This document shows, piece after piece, positions 8,657 to 18,329 of a stretch of 64,000 bases of DNA. The stretch covers positions 496,001 to 560,000 of the forward strand of contig CALRMU020000002.1 in NCBI GenBank assembly GCA_943369295.1. The letters run 5' to 3'. The notes below the pieces were generated by a model. It was not told the origin of the DNA. It searched no databases and saw only the letters and a list, made by a program, of their open reading frames with translations. The position numbers were made by a program, and so were the translations under genes. This stretch comes from JAKRSE01 sp943369295. GTDB lineage: Bacteria > Armatimonadota > Fimbriimonadia > Fimbriimonadales > Fimbriimonadaceae. Every line of letters starts with the position of its first letter. Position 1 is the stretch's first letter.

Positions 8657-8883
8657 TTACACTGAGCCTAATGCCTTCGCAGGCATAGATACCTGCAGCG
8701 AAAGCAGATTTTTGCCCTCAGAATCTCTTGGCTCAACTTGATTCCGGAATCAAGCCGTCGAGTGGCCGAGGCGAAGCTGAGCACGCTCGATGGGAAGGGA
8801 AAAGTCACCCCATTCCTCAGGAAGGGGGACGGGGGGTTGGCTGTCTGCACCTGGCTTAAGGATCATTGCGGCTTTGGCACTTT

Positions 8884-8922
8884 GTAAAAAAAGTTGAAGG
8901 AGAGCGAACTCTCCTTCAACTT
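8884..8922 (-). terminator. Intrinsic terminator of the S9 peptidase gene
   Basis: Fourteen-base perfect arms (8891-8904 and 8909-8922) with a four-base loop. On the minus strand the stem is followed by a run of T (complement of 8886-8892). The rest of 8657-8946 shows no gene. Confidence 0.93.
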
Positions 8923-8946
8923 CTCAATTTCAGCTTCAGCTAAACA

Positions 8947-11739
8947 TCAAGGCTTTGCCGTCTTCGCGCGCTCCTTGTCCATATCCAAGAAGCTCACTCC
9001 TTCTTTCAGCCACTTTTCGGCCTTGCGGCCCTTAAGGTGAACATCAAAGAAGTGCTGCATTCGCAGAGCGAAGTCTCTTTGGTTAGGCTCTCTCGCCAAG
9101 CCATGATTCTCATCCGGATAAACCAGGAGAACCATTTCTTTGCCCATGCGGCGCAGAGTGTTGTAGAGGAACTGGCTTTGAGTCCAGTCGACCGCGCCAT
9201 CCACTGTGCCGGCTTCGATAAGCATGGGAGCTCTGATTCCTTCAGCCTGGTGCAGGGGAGAGTTGGCTTCATAAGCCCTCCTGTCCTGCCAGAAAGGCAC
9301 ATCAAACCTTCCCTGGCTGCTTTCAAAGATCACCTGATTCGTCTGGCCCCAGTTAAAGTAGAAGCCGGAGTACATAGAGATCAGCTCGGTCAAAGGAGCT
9401 CCTGCGACATAAGCAGAGAAGAGGCGAGACTTGGTTGCGACAAAGACAGTCTGGTAGGCGCCCCATGAATGACCCATGAGGCCAAGCTTGGCAGCGTCGA
9501 TTCCAACCTTCTTGCTCAAAGAAGCTCTCACGGCAGCCTCAATGCAGTCCACAGCCGAGAGGCCAGGGTTTCTGCGCTGATAGACAATATCGGGCTGAAG
9601 AACGAAGTAGCCGTTCTGAGCAAAGTGAGCTGTATCGTAGTAGTTTCTTCCATCCGGAATATCGTAAGCGTGGAGGCCATCGCTCAGAGTTTCGTAGATG
9701 TAAACCACCATCGGATAGAAGCGGCCAGGCTTATAGTCAGCAGGATAAGTGAGGATTCCTTGAAGAGGCTTGCCTGTCTTATCCTTATAGTTGATCAGCT
9801 CGCTCTTGGGCCAGGCGAACTGAGCCTGCTGAGGGTTGGTGGTCAAAACCGGCTTGGCGGCAGAAAAGGCCAGGTTCGTCACAAAGTCTGCAGGAGACTT
9901 ATCGAAGCTCTGGCTGCGGAACAAGAGGCGATCGGTGTCACCAAGTCGTCGATAAGAGCCGACCATGGCATCGTCCATGGCCAATCCCTTGAATCCATCC
10001 TTTGCTGTCCAGACGCCAATGCCAGAGGCCTTGGTGTCCCGGTCAAAAAGGGTTACGTAGAGAGGGTCCGTGACAGCCAGGCCGTCTTCGTTGGTGTCGA
10101 GGTCAAGAGGTCGAGCGACAACTCTCTCCTTTCTCAAGTCGGTCATTCGCTGAAGACTGCCCGATGAGATTCGGTAGAGGTAGAGGTCGTAGCCATCCGA
10201 AATGATGACGGAGTTTTCACCCTCGACCCACCTGGGGAAAGCTGCAGAACCCTGAGCCGGCAGAGCGCGGTCGTCATCAAGATCGGACCAGGCCACCTTG
10301 ACACTGCTGGTCATAGACTTTTTGGTGCCGGTTGACTGATCAAACAGCCACCAGCCTCCTTGGTCGAACCAGGCCAGATATCTGGCGCTTGGTGAGGTGG
10401 TGAGGGTGCTTGAGCCCAATCCGCTGACATTGCTGGGCACCTTTTCTGCGGCAATCTTTCGTGCGCCAGTCTTGACGTTGATCGAAATCACATCGCCATA
10501 TTCAAAGCCATTCACCTTAACTGGGCTGGCATGGCGTCTTTCATCAAGAGCGACGGCCCATTCGTGGCCGCGTCCGACAGCCACCGATTCATCTTCTGGC
10601 TTGGAGAAAACGTTGAAAGCCTTTTCGTTGATCCGCCATGAAGCAAAGGAGAAGCGGCTGCGATCTGCGGCTGCCTGGCTCTTTTGAATCGGCATGACGA
10701 TGGCATCTTTTGAATGCCAGATCTCGACGTTGCTCAGCTTGTCTGGCCTGATTCCTGGCTTGGGCTGGTCGTCCCACTGCCTGACTCCGAACAGAGCCGA
10801 AGAACCGTCTTCGGTGAGCTGGAGTCCTGCAGTTTCAACAACTCGAGAATCGGCAGGGAAGCCTTCCCACTTGGTGGGATCAAAGGTGACCGTTGATTTG
10901 GCGCCAAGGACGTTTTGAACAACAACAACCTTATGGTTGTCGCCTTCCTTGCCCTCCTTCTTCGATGCTTCCATCCAGGCGAGGGTTGGGGCCTTTCGTG
11001 CCCAGGTCAGGCCACGGATATCGGCCTTGCCCCAGGCAAGACTGGTGAGGCTGAAGCTGGCAGGATCGATGACAGAAATGCCTTTCTGGCCAGCAGCGGT
11101 GCTGATCTGAACCGCAAGGGGGCCAAGTTCGCTGAATCTAAAAGCTGTGACTCCGGTCAGGGGCAGAGTGCGGCCAGTTTCCAGCTCGATGAACTGGAAG
11201 TCAGAACCTCCGGCGGGCGGTGCAGGGGGAGCATTGGGGGCAGGGGCCGGGCCAAGATGCTGAACAGCCAGGTACCTGCCGTCTCGGCTGAAAGACCAAG
11301 TGGCGACAGCGTCAAAGGTCTTCTCTTCTCCGTTCGAAAGCCGCCTTAGAGCCAGCTTGGGTTCCGGACGCTTTCTCTGCTCGCGCATGGCATCCTGCTG
11401 AGCTCGGCTGTAGCCTAACGTGCAGCCAAACCACTGGGAATCTCGGCTGAACTGGCCTCCTGCTGCCTGGGGGTAGGTCCACTTTTCGGGGCCGTCGATG
11501 CTGCGAAGAGTCAGAAGGCTGCTGCCATCCCCCTTGCTCACCGATCCGGAGTACCACCGGCCATCTCGTGAACCAGAACCTCCCCCGAGCCTCTCCCACT
11601 TTTCGTAGTCTTCTGGCTTAAGGGTCGGCTTGCTGGCCGTGGCGGCCTGTGCAGCGGGCGGCTGGGCGGCCTGTGGATTAATGCTGGATGAAGCGGCAGA
11701 CTGGCCCAACACCAGTGCCGCCGCGAGCGCGGCTGTCAT
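8947..11739 (-). CDS. Exported prolyl-oligopeptidase family (S9) serine peptidase
   Basis: About 930 residues. The N-terminus MTAALAAALVLGQSAASS is hydrophobic and export-like, followed by a Pro/Ala-rich linker. The middle is a beta-propeller-like region with repeated SRDG/SxDxxW segments. The C-terminal alpha/beta-hydrolase domain has the nucleophile motif GHSWGAY, the Asp in AGTVDGAVDW and the His in PDENHGL, so the triad is complete. It should cleave peptides outside the cytoplasm. The frame runs up to a TTG at 11835. I prefer the ATG at 11739, which has TAATAT (11748-11753) eight bases upstream. A cleaner n-region would need an upstream start, so the exact start is uncertain. Confidence 0.88.
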   Translation of the reverse strand: MTAALAAALVLGQSAASSSINPQAAQPPAAQAATASKPTLKPEDYEKWERLGGGSGSRDGRWYSGSVSKGDGSSLLTLRSIDGPEKWTYPQAAGGQFSRDSQWFGCTLGYSRAQQDAMREQRKRPEPKLALRRLSNGEEKTFDAVATWSFSRDGRYLAVQHLGPAPAPNAPPAPPAGGSDFQFIELETGRTLPLTGVTAFRFSELGPLAVQISTAAGQKGISVIDPASFSLTSLAWGKADIRGLTWARKAPTLAWMEASKKEGKEGDNHKVVVVQNVLGAKSTVTFDPTKWEGFPADSRVVETAGLQLTEDGSSALFGVRQWDDQPKPGIRPDKLSNVEIWHSKDAIVMPIQKSQAAADRSRFSFASWRINEKAFNVFSKPEDESVAVGRGHEWAVALDERRHASPVKVNGFEYGDVISINVKTGARKIAAEKVPSNVSGLGSSTLTTSPSARYLAWFDQGGWWLFDQSTGTKKSMTSSVKVAWSDLDDDRALPAQGSAAFPRWVEGENSVIISDGYDLYLYRISSGSLQRMTDLRKERVVARPLDLDTNEDGLAVTDPLYVTLFDRDTKASGIGVWTAKDGFKGLAMDDAMVGSYRRLGDTDRLLFRSQSFDKSPADFVTNLAFSAAKPVLTTNPQQAQFAWPKSELINYKDKTGKPLQGILTYPADYKPGRFYPMVVYIYETLSDGLHAYDIPDGRNYYDTAHFAQNGYFVLQPDIVYQRRNPGLSAVDCIEAAVRASLSKKVGIDAAKLGLMGHSWGAYQTVFVATKSRLFSAYVAGAPLTELISMYSGFYFNWGQTNQVIFESSQGRFDVPFWQDRRAYEANSPLHQAEGIRAPMLIEAGTVDGAVDWTQSQFLYNTLRRMGKEMVLLVYPDENHGLAREPNQRDFALRMQHFFDVHLKGRKAEKWLKEGVSFLDMDKERAKTAKP

Positions 11740-11747
11740 CACGACGC

Positions 11748-11753
11748 ATATTA
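11748..11753 (-). promoter_or_regulatory. -10 hexamer TAATAT before S9 peptidase
   Basis: Minus-strand TAATAT with an eight-base gap to the proposed ATG at 11739; no Shine-Dalgarno sequence in between. Same geometry as other starts in the window. Confidence 0.45.
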
Positions 11754-11840
11754 CTCCCGAGGAGGGTTTTTGGGTTCCGAGGTTAGCAAAAGCGGCTCCT
11801 GACCCTAAGGTCAAGAGCCGCTGAGCATTGGTCAAACAGC

Positions 11841-13373
11841 CTAGATTCTCTTAACCCGATTAACCACCTTAGGGGCCACAGGAGAGTTGGCCTTGAAGTA
11901 AGCCACCAAGGCATCGACATCGATGAAGCCTGTGTCGGTCTTCTTGGTGCTGTCCCTTAAAAGAACCAAGCCGTCTCCGCCGCCAGCCATAAAGGAATTG
12001 ACCACGATCTTGTAGGTTTTTGCCAGATCAACAGGAGCTCCGGCGATCTGAAGATCTTCGATCCTTTTGCCTTCGGCAGCCTTAGAGTTGAGAGTAAACG
12101 AAGTACCGGCAGAAGGAATGAGGGTGCGGCTGACTCCGGCTCCCTGCTCAAGCAGAGCCTTAACTTCGGCCCCGGTCAGTTCGACAATAACCAGAGTGTT
12201 GGTAAAGGGCTGAACTTCAATAAGCTCTCCGTAGTTAATAGGGCCAGCAGGAAGGTTGCGTCGGACTCCGCCGGGGTTCATAAACCCAGCCACGACTCCC
12301 TTATCCTTCAGGTAATCCACCTGAGCATCAATGACCACATAGCCCATCAGGTTTTCGTCGCCGCGATTCAGTTCAATGGCGGTTTCGCCTGTCTTGGTGC
12401 TGATCAGGGTTTCGACTGGCTTGCGCAGAGCGGCTACCAAAGCGGCCACATTTCTATCAATAGGAGAATCTGCCAAAACCGGCACGGGGCCGCCTTTCCA
12501 AGATTTCACTTCGCCTTCTGAGTTGAAAGTGACTTCCAGATTTCCGATCAGCTTGGCCCATTCCCAGGCCTGAACTACCAGCACCCGCTTGTTGTCTGCC
12601 GACTGCCGCAGAGTGGGGTAATCGCCATCCTGCCTTTCAAAGCCAGGAACATTCACCTTGCCCAGCAGTGTGTGGCTGTGGCCTCCAACGATCACATCGA
12701 CCCCTCGGAGCTGGGTGGCAAGACGAAGATCATCGCCATGACCGCAGTGGCTGAGAAGCACAATGTGCTGAATTCCCTGAACGGTGAGAAGGTCAATCTC
12801 CTTCTGGATTGAAGGAACAAGATCGAGCCACTTCACCGTCGGGCCGGGGGATGAAATGTTAGGGGTATCTGGAGTGATGGCACCCACGATTCCAATTCGC
12901 TTTCCGCCCGCATTCAAAATGGTCGAAGGCTTGACCTTGCCCTTCAAGTGAGGGTCGGTTGAGACATCAATATTCGCGGCCAAAACAGGGAAGGTGACTT
13001 GGTCAAGAAACTTGCCCAAGGGCTCCGGACCCTTATCGAATTCGTGGTTGCCCAGGGCCATGGCCTGAATCCCGGCCAGGTTCATAAAGGCGGCTTCGGC
13101 CATGCCTTCGTAAACATTAAAGTAGATCGTGCCCTGGAAGGAATCGCCTGCATTGAGGACGATGGGGTTGACCGCCTTGGCCTTAAGCTGATTGGTCAGC
13201 CCGACAAACCTAGACCAGCCCCCCATTTCAACATCTCGAACCTTGGTGGGTTCCACATGCGAATGAATGTCGTTGCTGTGAAGGATGGTGAAGGTGAAAT
13301 CCTGAGCAAAGCCCACAGTGGCGGTGCCGAGGGCAGCCAGGGCCAGACTCCAACGAAGGAGGCGGGAAGTCAT
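11841..13373 (-). CDS. Exported 5'-nucleotidase / UDP-sugar hydrolase (UshA-like)
   Basis: 510 residues with a signal peptide ending GFAQ at about residue 24. The N-terminal metallophosphatase domain shows the five usual blocks: NDIHSH (D35, H37), the Asp in LNAGDSFQG, GNHEFD, LSHCGHGDD and GGHSHT, which bind two metal ions. The C-terminal nucleotide-binding domain has NPGGVRRNLPAG and TNTLVIVELTG. The enzyme dephosphorylates extracellular nucleotides for nucleoside and phosphate recovery. It follows the same direction as the S9 peptidase 101 bases downstream but probably has its own unit. A 13-base palindrome GATACC-A-GGTATC lies at 13383-13395 just before the start. Confidence 0.93.
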   Translation of the reverse strand: MTSRLLRWSLALAALGTATVGFAQDFTFTILHSNDIHSHVEPTKVRDVEMGGWSRFVGLTNQLKAKAVNPIVLNAGDSFQGTIYFNVYEGMAEAAFMNLAGIQAMALGNHEFDKGPEPLGKFLDQVTFPVLAANIDVSTDPHLKGKVKPSTILNAGGKRIGIVGAITPDTPNISSPGPTVKWLDLVPSIQKEIDLLTVQGIQHIVLLSHCGHGDDLRLATQLRGVDVIVGGHSHTLLGKVNVPGFERQDGDYPTLRQSADNKRVLVVQAWEWAKLIGNLEVTFNSEGEVKSWKGGPVPVLADSPIDRNVAALVAALRKPVETLISTKTGETAIELNRGDENLMGYVVIDAQVDYLKDKGVVAGFMNPGGVRRNLPAGPINYGELIEVQPFTNTLVIVELTGAEVKALLEQGAGVSRTLIPSAGTSFTLNSKAAEGKRIEDLQIAGAPVDLAKTYKIVVNSFMAGGGDGLVLLRDSTKKTDTGFIDVDALVAYFKANSPVAPKVVNRVKRI

Positions 13374-13466
13374 GCCTCAAGGGATACCAGGTATCGGGGG
13401 GGCCAGGTGACTTTCGCCGCCCAGAAGCTTAACAAAAACAGGTTCAAATGGTGCTAATCTCACGCG

Positions 13467-14465
13467 ATGAACCAAAGGTGCGGATTCAACTTTCAGTGGA
13501 TGTTTCACGGGCATTACGGCGAAGATCCCCAGCCCGTCGACCTGAAAGCTCTGGATTTTCTCGCTCACTTCGGCTTCGATTTCGTCCGGGTCCCCACCAG
13601 CTACTGGCTGTGGACCAAGGATTTTGACTACCTAAACCCCAGGCAGGAAGCTTTTGAGCATCTGGATTCCGCCCTTAAAGCCTGCCAAGAAAGGGGCATT
13701 CATATGTCGCTTAACTCTCACCGGGCGCCTGGCTACTGCATTAACAGCAACCATCTAGAAAAGCACAACCTTTGGAAGGATGAAGAGGCAGTCGTCGGTT
13801 TTCATCACCTTTGGAGCCTGTGGGCCGAGAGATACAAGGGAGTTTCTGCCACCGACCTCAGCTTCGATCTGCTTAACGAGCCCCCGAACGAAGGCGAATA
13901 CGGAATGACCCGCGACGATCACGAAAGGGTGATGAGGTCAACGATCGATGTTATTCGGGCTATCGATCCCACCCGCCCCATCGTGCTTAATGGCATCGGC
14001 GGGGGGCATTACGCCATCCCCGAACTGGCCGATACCGGCACGGTTCATAGTGGACGCGGCTACCTTCCTATGACTCTTAGCCACCAGGGCGCCAATTGGT
14101 GGACTGGCTGGCAGGGCGAACCCTACCCCCAGTGGCCGGGGGCGGTTTGGATGGGAAAGGTGTGGGATAAGGCGGCTCTGCACGAGCTTTTCGAACCCTG
14201 GCGTCAGGTGGCAGCGACAGGCACTCCCGTGATGATGGGAGAGTTTGGCTGCTATAACCAGGTTCCCAACCAAATGGCCTTGGCCTGGCTCCGCGACATC
14301 ATGTCTATCTGGAAAGCCGAAGGCTGGGGCTGGGGGATGTGGAACTTCGAAGGGGCCTTCGGGATCATCGACCACGGCCGCGAGGGGGCTGTGATCGAAG
14401 AGGTCATGGGGTACCGGGTGGATCGGGAGCTTCTGGATCTGCTCCTTGAGATGCGGATTGGGTGA
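13467..14465 (+). CDS. Glycoside hydrolase family 5 protein (cellulase fold)
   Basis: 332 residues, one (beta/alpha)8 barrel. The acid/base Glu is in SFDLLNEPPN and the nucleophile Glu in VMMGEFGCY, the GH5 retaining pair; FDFVRVPTSYW and SLNSHRAPGY supply the Arg and His blocks. No signal peptide is seen, so it either acts on imported beta-glucosides or mannosides or leaves by another route. It is divergent from the 5'-nucleotidase gene (93 bases between starts), with CTAAT about eight bases before the ATG. Substrate cannot be fixed from sequence. Confidence 0.9.
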   Translation: MNQRCGFNFQWMFHGHYGEDPQPVDLKALDFLAHFGFDFVRVPTSYWLWTKDFDYLNPRQEAFEHLDSALKACQERGIHMSLNSHRAPGYCINSNHLEKHNLWKDEEAVVGFHHLWSLWAERYKGVSATDLSFDLLNEPPNEGEYGMTRDDHERVMRSTIDVIRAIDPTRPIVLNGIGGGHYAIPELADTGTVHSGRGYLPMTLSHQGANWWTGWQGEPYPQWPGAVWMGKVWDKAALHELFEPWRQVAATGTPVMMGEFGCYNQVPNQMALAWLRDIMSIWKAEGWGWGMWNFEGAFGIIDHGREGAVIEEVMGYRVDRELLDLLLEMRIG

Positions 14466-14570
14466 ACGTGAAGTGCCTCAAAATGTATTCATCAACTGAG
14501 AAAGATCGGGGCGACTTTGTGAATTTCCTGTGATTTTGGAGCGCAGATATTCGTCCGATGCTAAGTTCAT

Positions 14571-16808
14571 CTAACCTTCGGCTAAAAAATTGAACATTGA
14601 TAATATTTCCTTTTCACTTAGTTCTTGTTTAGTAAGAGAAGGATTCTGAACTTTCGTCGACAGAATATTCTCTGTCTTCCGGCGCTTGTTTAGTCGCACT
14701 TTATCGCCGACATTCAACAAGTCGAATTGTCTGATAACCGAAAACAATTCATCCCAGGTATATTCATCTAAAATCGCCAGGTCATCGTCATTTGTATCAC
14801 TATTCCTAATCACTTCATCAACATACTCCTGTGCGGCTTCGGTCAAAATGACCAGCCCAAATTTCCCGGCGTCACCAATCGATACTAGACTCTCGCGAAG
14901 ATTCCTTACGTTCAAGAATCCATGACTCGAAATGGCGTCCTCGACAGAATAGCCCAGAGCCTTTTGGAACCAGTCGAGTTGAGCCAAATAGTCAACAGTT
15001 TTTTTAGGCAACCCAAATCTTATAAGAAGCGTCCAATCAATCCCTTCATTTGAATTCTCATTGAACCTATTGCCCAAGCAATCAATTATCTCTTCAAGGT
15101 TGCATTCATGTCCTTCCCATATGTTCAGGCGAATGCATCTCGAAAGCTCGTACAAAAACTCGTCGGCATCCAAGCTCTCGGACCTTGTAACAGCAACAAG
15201 GCAATCAAACCACTTTTCGGGAAAATTAGCTACCGGGGTATCCAAAGGGATTGTTGTAACTCCAGGCACTGCAAGTGCTAGGTTGAAGAACCTGGAAGAA
15301 GACATATTTAGGGATAAGAGAGTTTCCCAGTCTTTACTGTTTTTCCAAAGGCTCTCTCTCAAACTATCGGCTACGCCGGGATTAAGCAATCGAACCTTCT
15401 CATGCTGGCTATTATTAGCCGCAAAGTCAATAAGGCTACCAGCCAGCTCTTTTATAACAGAATCAAAGTCTCCCCTAGTATACAAGGAAGAACCATTGGA
15501 CTCTGTGAAGTCACGAAAACAAACTCTGAGCGCTTCTGTCTCAGCTTCGTGAAGGTCATGGCAGTAAAGTAGGTAAAGAACTTCCCGGGCTCTTGGACTT
15601 ATTTGCCGATCCAATACATGCAGATAAATACTCTTAGGTGATTGCAAGGTCCTGAGAATGAAGCGGCCATATTCGGCTGATGGCATTGATTGGGGCCACG
15701 AGATTGATGATGAAATCCATTCAATAAGTCTGGGTATGAAGTTAGGATGATCGATGATCTTCCTTAGTAGTGGCCAGTCAGTAAGAGATTTGCAGTGATC
15801 TTTGGGAACGTTGTGAAAGTGCAAGTGATTATAGAGGATTCGAGCTTTGATAGATCGTGAGAAATGGGATAGTTGTATCTCGATCTCGCTTAATCTTGTA
15901 ATCCATCTGTTTCCTGAATCTGAAAAACGAAGGGCGCTCTCAAGTAAATACCGGCGAGTTGTTAGGATTAGTCGAAGCCTCGGTTCTCGCTGTACTAGAT
16001 CCAGCAAATTGTCAAACCGCTTTTCAAATTCTGGTGGTGCATTATCTCGCCATACACTTTGTCCGAGAAAGTCATCGTAATAAATGATGACTTTTCCTTC
16101 ATTCGGTATATACTTTAGCTCCTCATTGAAAGACTCGATCTCAACAAAATCAAAATTGTTCTCGATGTGCTTGGCTATGAGCATTTGCGCGAGTACACTC
16201 TTGCCAACTCCTGGTGATCCAGAAATAACTAACATTCGGTGACTGGAAAGGACTTCCAATGAGCGTCCATAGTCCACAGTCTGAACATACACTTGACTAC
16301 GGTCAATGATTTTCTTGCGAAAATGAGTCCGCCATGTCTCTGGACCTCTATGCAAAAAACGTTCGAGAATATGAGTTGAACCTAACCATAGTTTGTAATG
16401 CCGATCAACAACGCTTGGGTGATCTAGAAGGAGTGACTGAATATCCTCATTGCCCCATATATCGTTTGCAGATTTGACAAAAGGATCAAAGAACTTCACG
16501 AGGTCCTCCTTTAGCTTTGACGTCATCGATTGGGAGCAGGCTATGACATATCTCTGGGGACTTAGTTGCTGAACTTTCTGCAGTTCTTTCTTCAAGTCTC
16601 TAAGTAAGATAGATTGGCTTGATTTTGCATAGTGCTTACATTGAGCCACTAAGGTCAATGAATTTCCGGCACCGTACTGAATGACATCCATTCCTCGGTC
16701 AGGCCCTTCCGGCGAGATGGAGAAGTCCCCGCCCTCTTTAGATATTAAGAGGTCTCGGATTAACTCGGAAAATTCGATAGGTGATAGCGCATTGAGATTG
16801 TAACTCAT
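14571..16808 (-). CDS. Mrr-like nuclease fused to STAND NTPase, candidate defence protein
   Basis: 745 residues. Residues 1-120 resemble an Mrr-type PD-(D/E)XK endonuclease: GPDRGMDV with D41, then VAQCKHY with Q56 and K58. A STAND-type NTPase follows, with Walker A GSPGVGKS (197-204), Walker B VIIYYDDFLGQ (240-250) and a sensor-like LILTTRR (280-286). The YYDDFLG signature fits the nSTAND3 group, often joined to nucleases and linked to phage defence. The C-terminal 400 residues are helical and may recognise the trigger. The gene is visibly AT-rich beside its neighbours and stands alone, which suggests horizontal gain. The 229 bases upstream of it hold nothing I recognise. Confidence 0.82.
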   Translation of the reverse strand: MSYNLNALSPIEFSELIRDLLISKEGGDFSISPEGPDRGMDVIQYGAGNSLTLVAQCKHYAKSSQSILLRDLKKELQKVQQLSPQRYVIACSQSMTSKLKEDLVKFFDPFVKSANDIWGNEDIQSLLLDHPSVVDRHYKLWLGSTHILERFLHRGPETWRTHFRKKIIDRSQVYVQTVDYGRSLEVLSSHRMLVISGSPGVGKSVLAQMLIAKHIENNFDFVEIESFNEELKYIPNEGKVIIYYDDFLGQSVWRDNAPPEFEKRFDNLLDLVQREPRLRLILTTRRYLLESALRFSDSGNRWITRLSEIEIQLSHFSRSIKARILYNHLHFHNVPKDHCKSLTDWPLLRKIIDHPNFIPRLIEWISSSISWPQSMPSAEYGRFILRTLQSPKSIYLHVLDRQISPRAREVLYLLYCHDLHEAETEALRVCFRDFTESNGSSLYTRGDFDSVIKELAGSLIDFAANNSQHEKVRLLNPGVADSLRESLWKNSKDWETLLSLNMSSSRFFNLALAVPGVTTIPLDTPVANFPEKWFDCLVAVTRSESLDADEFLYELSRCIRLNIWEGHECNLEEIIDCLGNRFNENSNEGIDWTLLIRFGLPKKTVDYLAQLDWFQKALGYSVEDAISSHGFLNVRNLRESLVSIGDAGKFGLVILTEAAQEYVDEVIRNSDTNDDDLAILDEYTWDELFSVIRQFDLLNVGDKVRLNKRRKTENILSTKVQNPSLTKQELSEKEILSMFNFLAEG

Positions 16809-17037
16809 TCTTTTGACTACTGTTCTACCTCATTTTCAAAAGGTTACCGCTGTGGGTTAACTGAAAACTGAGCTGCCAATTCTAGAAAACAAAAGTCTCA
16901 ATTTGATGCCAAGGCCAAAGGCTGTGACTAGCTAACTTTGTTAAGCTTGCCCCTGATCCAGAATCCGAGATCAATTTCTTTTAAGTAAGGCCAGGCTGAG
17001 TTGCTTTGCCGTTCCCATGTCGGCCACCTAAGAACTC

Positions 17038-18270
17038 CTATTCCTGACCCGATCTTGCCGCCCGGATATCCATCTGGGTCACGTCGTACACAGCCAGAAT
17101 CATCTTAAGAGCCGTCAAGGTCTCGGCAGAAACCTCTTGGTCCACCGCGATTTGGGCGATGGCAGATTTGGCCGAAGCGAGCATGATGTTTTCCATCTCC
17201 TGCACGTTGACCCCTGCACCCTTGAGCACTGCAAAGACATCGGCCAGAACTCCGACTTCATCCTTATGCCGAACAATGATGAGGTGGCTGGTGGTGGCTT
17301 GGCCCGACCGAACATTAACCGCGTTGGCGCGGGTGACGTTGCCCGTGGTAAGAAAGTCTCGAACGATCTTAACCGTCTCGGCGGCAACAGCTTCCTGAGC
17401 CTGCTCGGTGCTGGCGCCGATATGGTGAGTAATAACCACACCCTTGGTGCCCTGCAGCTCTGAAGTGAATTCGCCTTCGGCGAAGGATGGCTCCTCGGCA
17501 AAAACGTCCATACCGGCCACGATTCGGCCTTCTTCAACGGCCTTCTTAAGGGCGGCTTGGTCCACCACTTCAGATCGGCTGGTGTTGATAAGCATGGTGC
17601 CAGGCTTCAGCGAGCTGATGAATTCTTCGTTGATAAGGTTTCGAGTTTCTGGCCTAAGAGAAACGTGAAGCGAGATAATGTCGCACTGGTCGGCAATATC
17701 CTGCAGGCTGGTGGCGCGGCCGATGTTAAGGGCAGCGGCGACATCGGGGGTCAGCCAGCGGCTCATGGCCACCACCTTCATGCCAAATGCCTTGGCGCGG
17801 GTGATCATTTCCTGCCCGATGGCGCCCAAGCCGACCAAGCCCAGGGTGCGTCCGTAAAGACCCTTGGCCTTGCTGTAAGCCTTTTTGTTCCAGTGGCCAG
17901 CGTTGAACTCTTGGTAGCACTCAGGAATGTGCCTATCCAGCGAGAGCATGAGGCCGAAAGCCAGCTCGGCAACAGCGATTGAGTTTTTGCCAGGGCAGTT
18001 TGCAACCAGAATTCCTCTTTCCGAAGCAGCTTCAACATCAATGGTGTTGACCCCGGCTCCGGCGCGAATGATCAGGCCAAGCTTGCCTGCATTCGAAACT
18101 TCCTTAGGGACCTTGGTGGATCGGACAATGAGAACATCCGCACCCGATTCGGCCACCTTATCTCGCAGAGAATCGCCAGAAAGATCCGGCTCAAAAATCA
18201 CTTCGCAGCCCAGGCGCTTAATGCCTTCGAGGCCGGAGGTTTCGAGTTTGTCTGCGACGAGGACTTTCAT
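17038..18270 (-). CDS. serA: D-3-phosphoglycerate dehydrogenase SerA, short form with ACT domain
   Basis: 410 residues. It oxidises 3-phosphoglycerate to phosphohydroxypyruvate, the first step of serine synthesis. The NAD-binding loop GLGAIG lies at 147-152. Catalytic residues sit in INTSRSEVVD (R232) and THHIGAST (His near 282). A C-terminal ACT domain at about 335-405, with an NVQEMEN core, would allow feedback by serine. The length is that of the E. coli-like short class without the intervening domain. The DUF255-DsbD gene lies upstream on the same strand, and a GC-rich hairpin (about 18293-18321) fills the 59-base gap. Confidence 0.94.
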   Translation of the reverse strand: MKVLVADKLETSGLEGIKRLGCEVIFEPDLSGDSLRDKVAESGADVLIVRSTKVPKEVSNAGKLGLIIRAGAGVNTIDVEAASERGILVANCPGKNSIAVAELAFGLMLSLDRHIPECYQEFNAGHWNKKAYSKAKGLYGRTLGLVGLGAIGQEMITRAKAFGMKVVAMSRWLTPDVAAALNIGRATSLQDIADQCDIISLHVSLRPETRNLINEEFISSLKPGTMLINTSRSEVVDQAALKKAVEEGRIVAGMDVFAEEPSFAEGEFTSELQGTKGVVITHHIGASTEQAQEAVAAETVKIVRDFLTTGNVTRANAVNVRSGQATTSHLIIVRHKDEVGVLADVFAVLKGAGVNVQEMENIMLASAKSAIAQIAVDQEVSAETLTALKMILAVYDVTQMDIRAARSGQE

Positions 18271-18329
18271 GGAAGTCTCTTCAAGTTACCCCCCGCCCCG
18301 GTTGGGTCCGGGGCAGGGGCCGGACCTTA

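Noticed and set aside
9037..10167. Two long rightward open frames (143 and 232 residues) end to end
   Set aside because: Both are antisense to the S9 peptidase catalytic and propeller regions and show no motif; the GC-rich codon pattern keeps antisense frames open.
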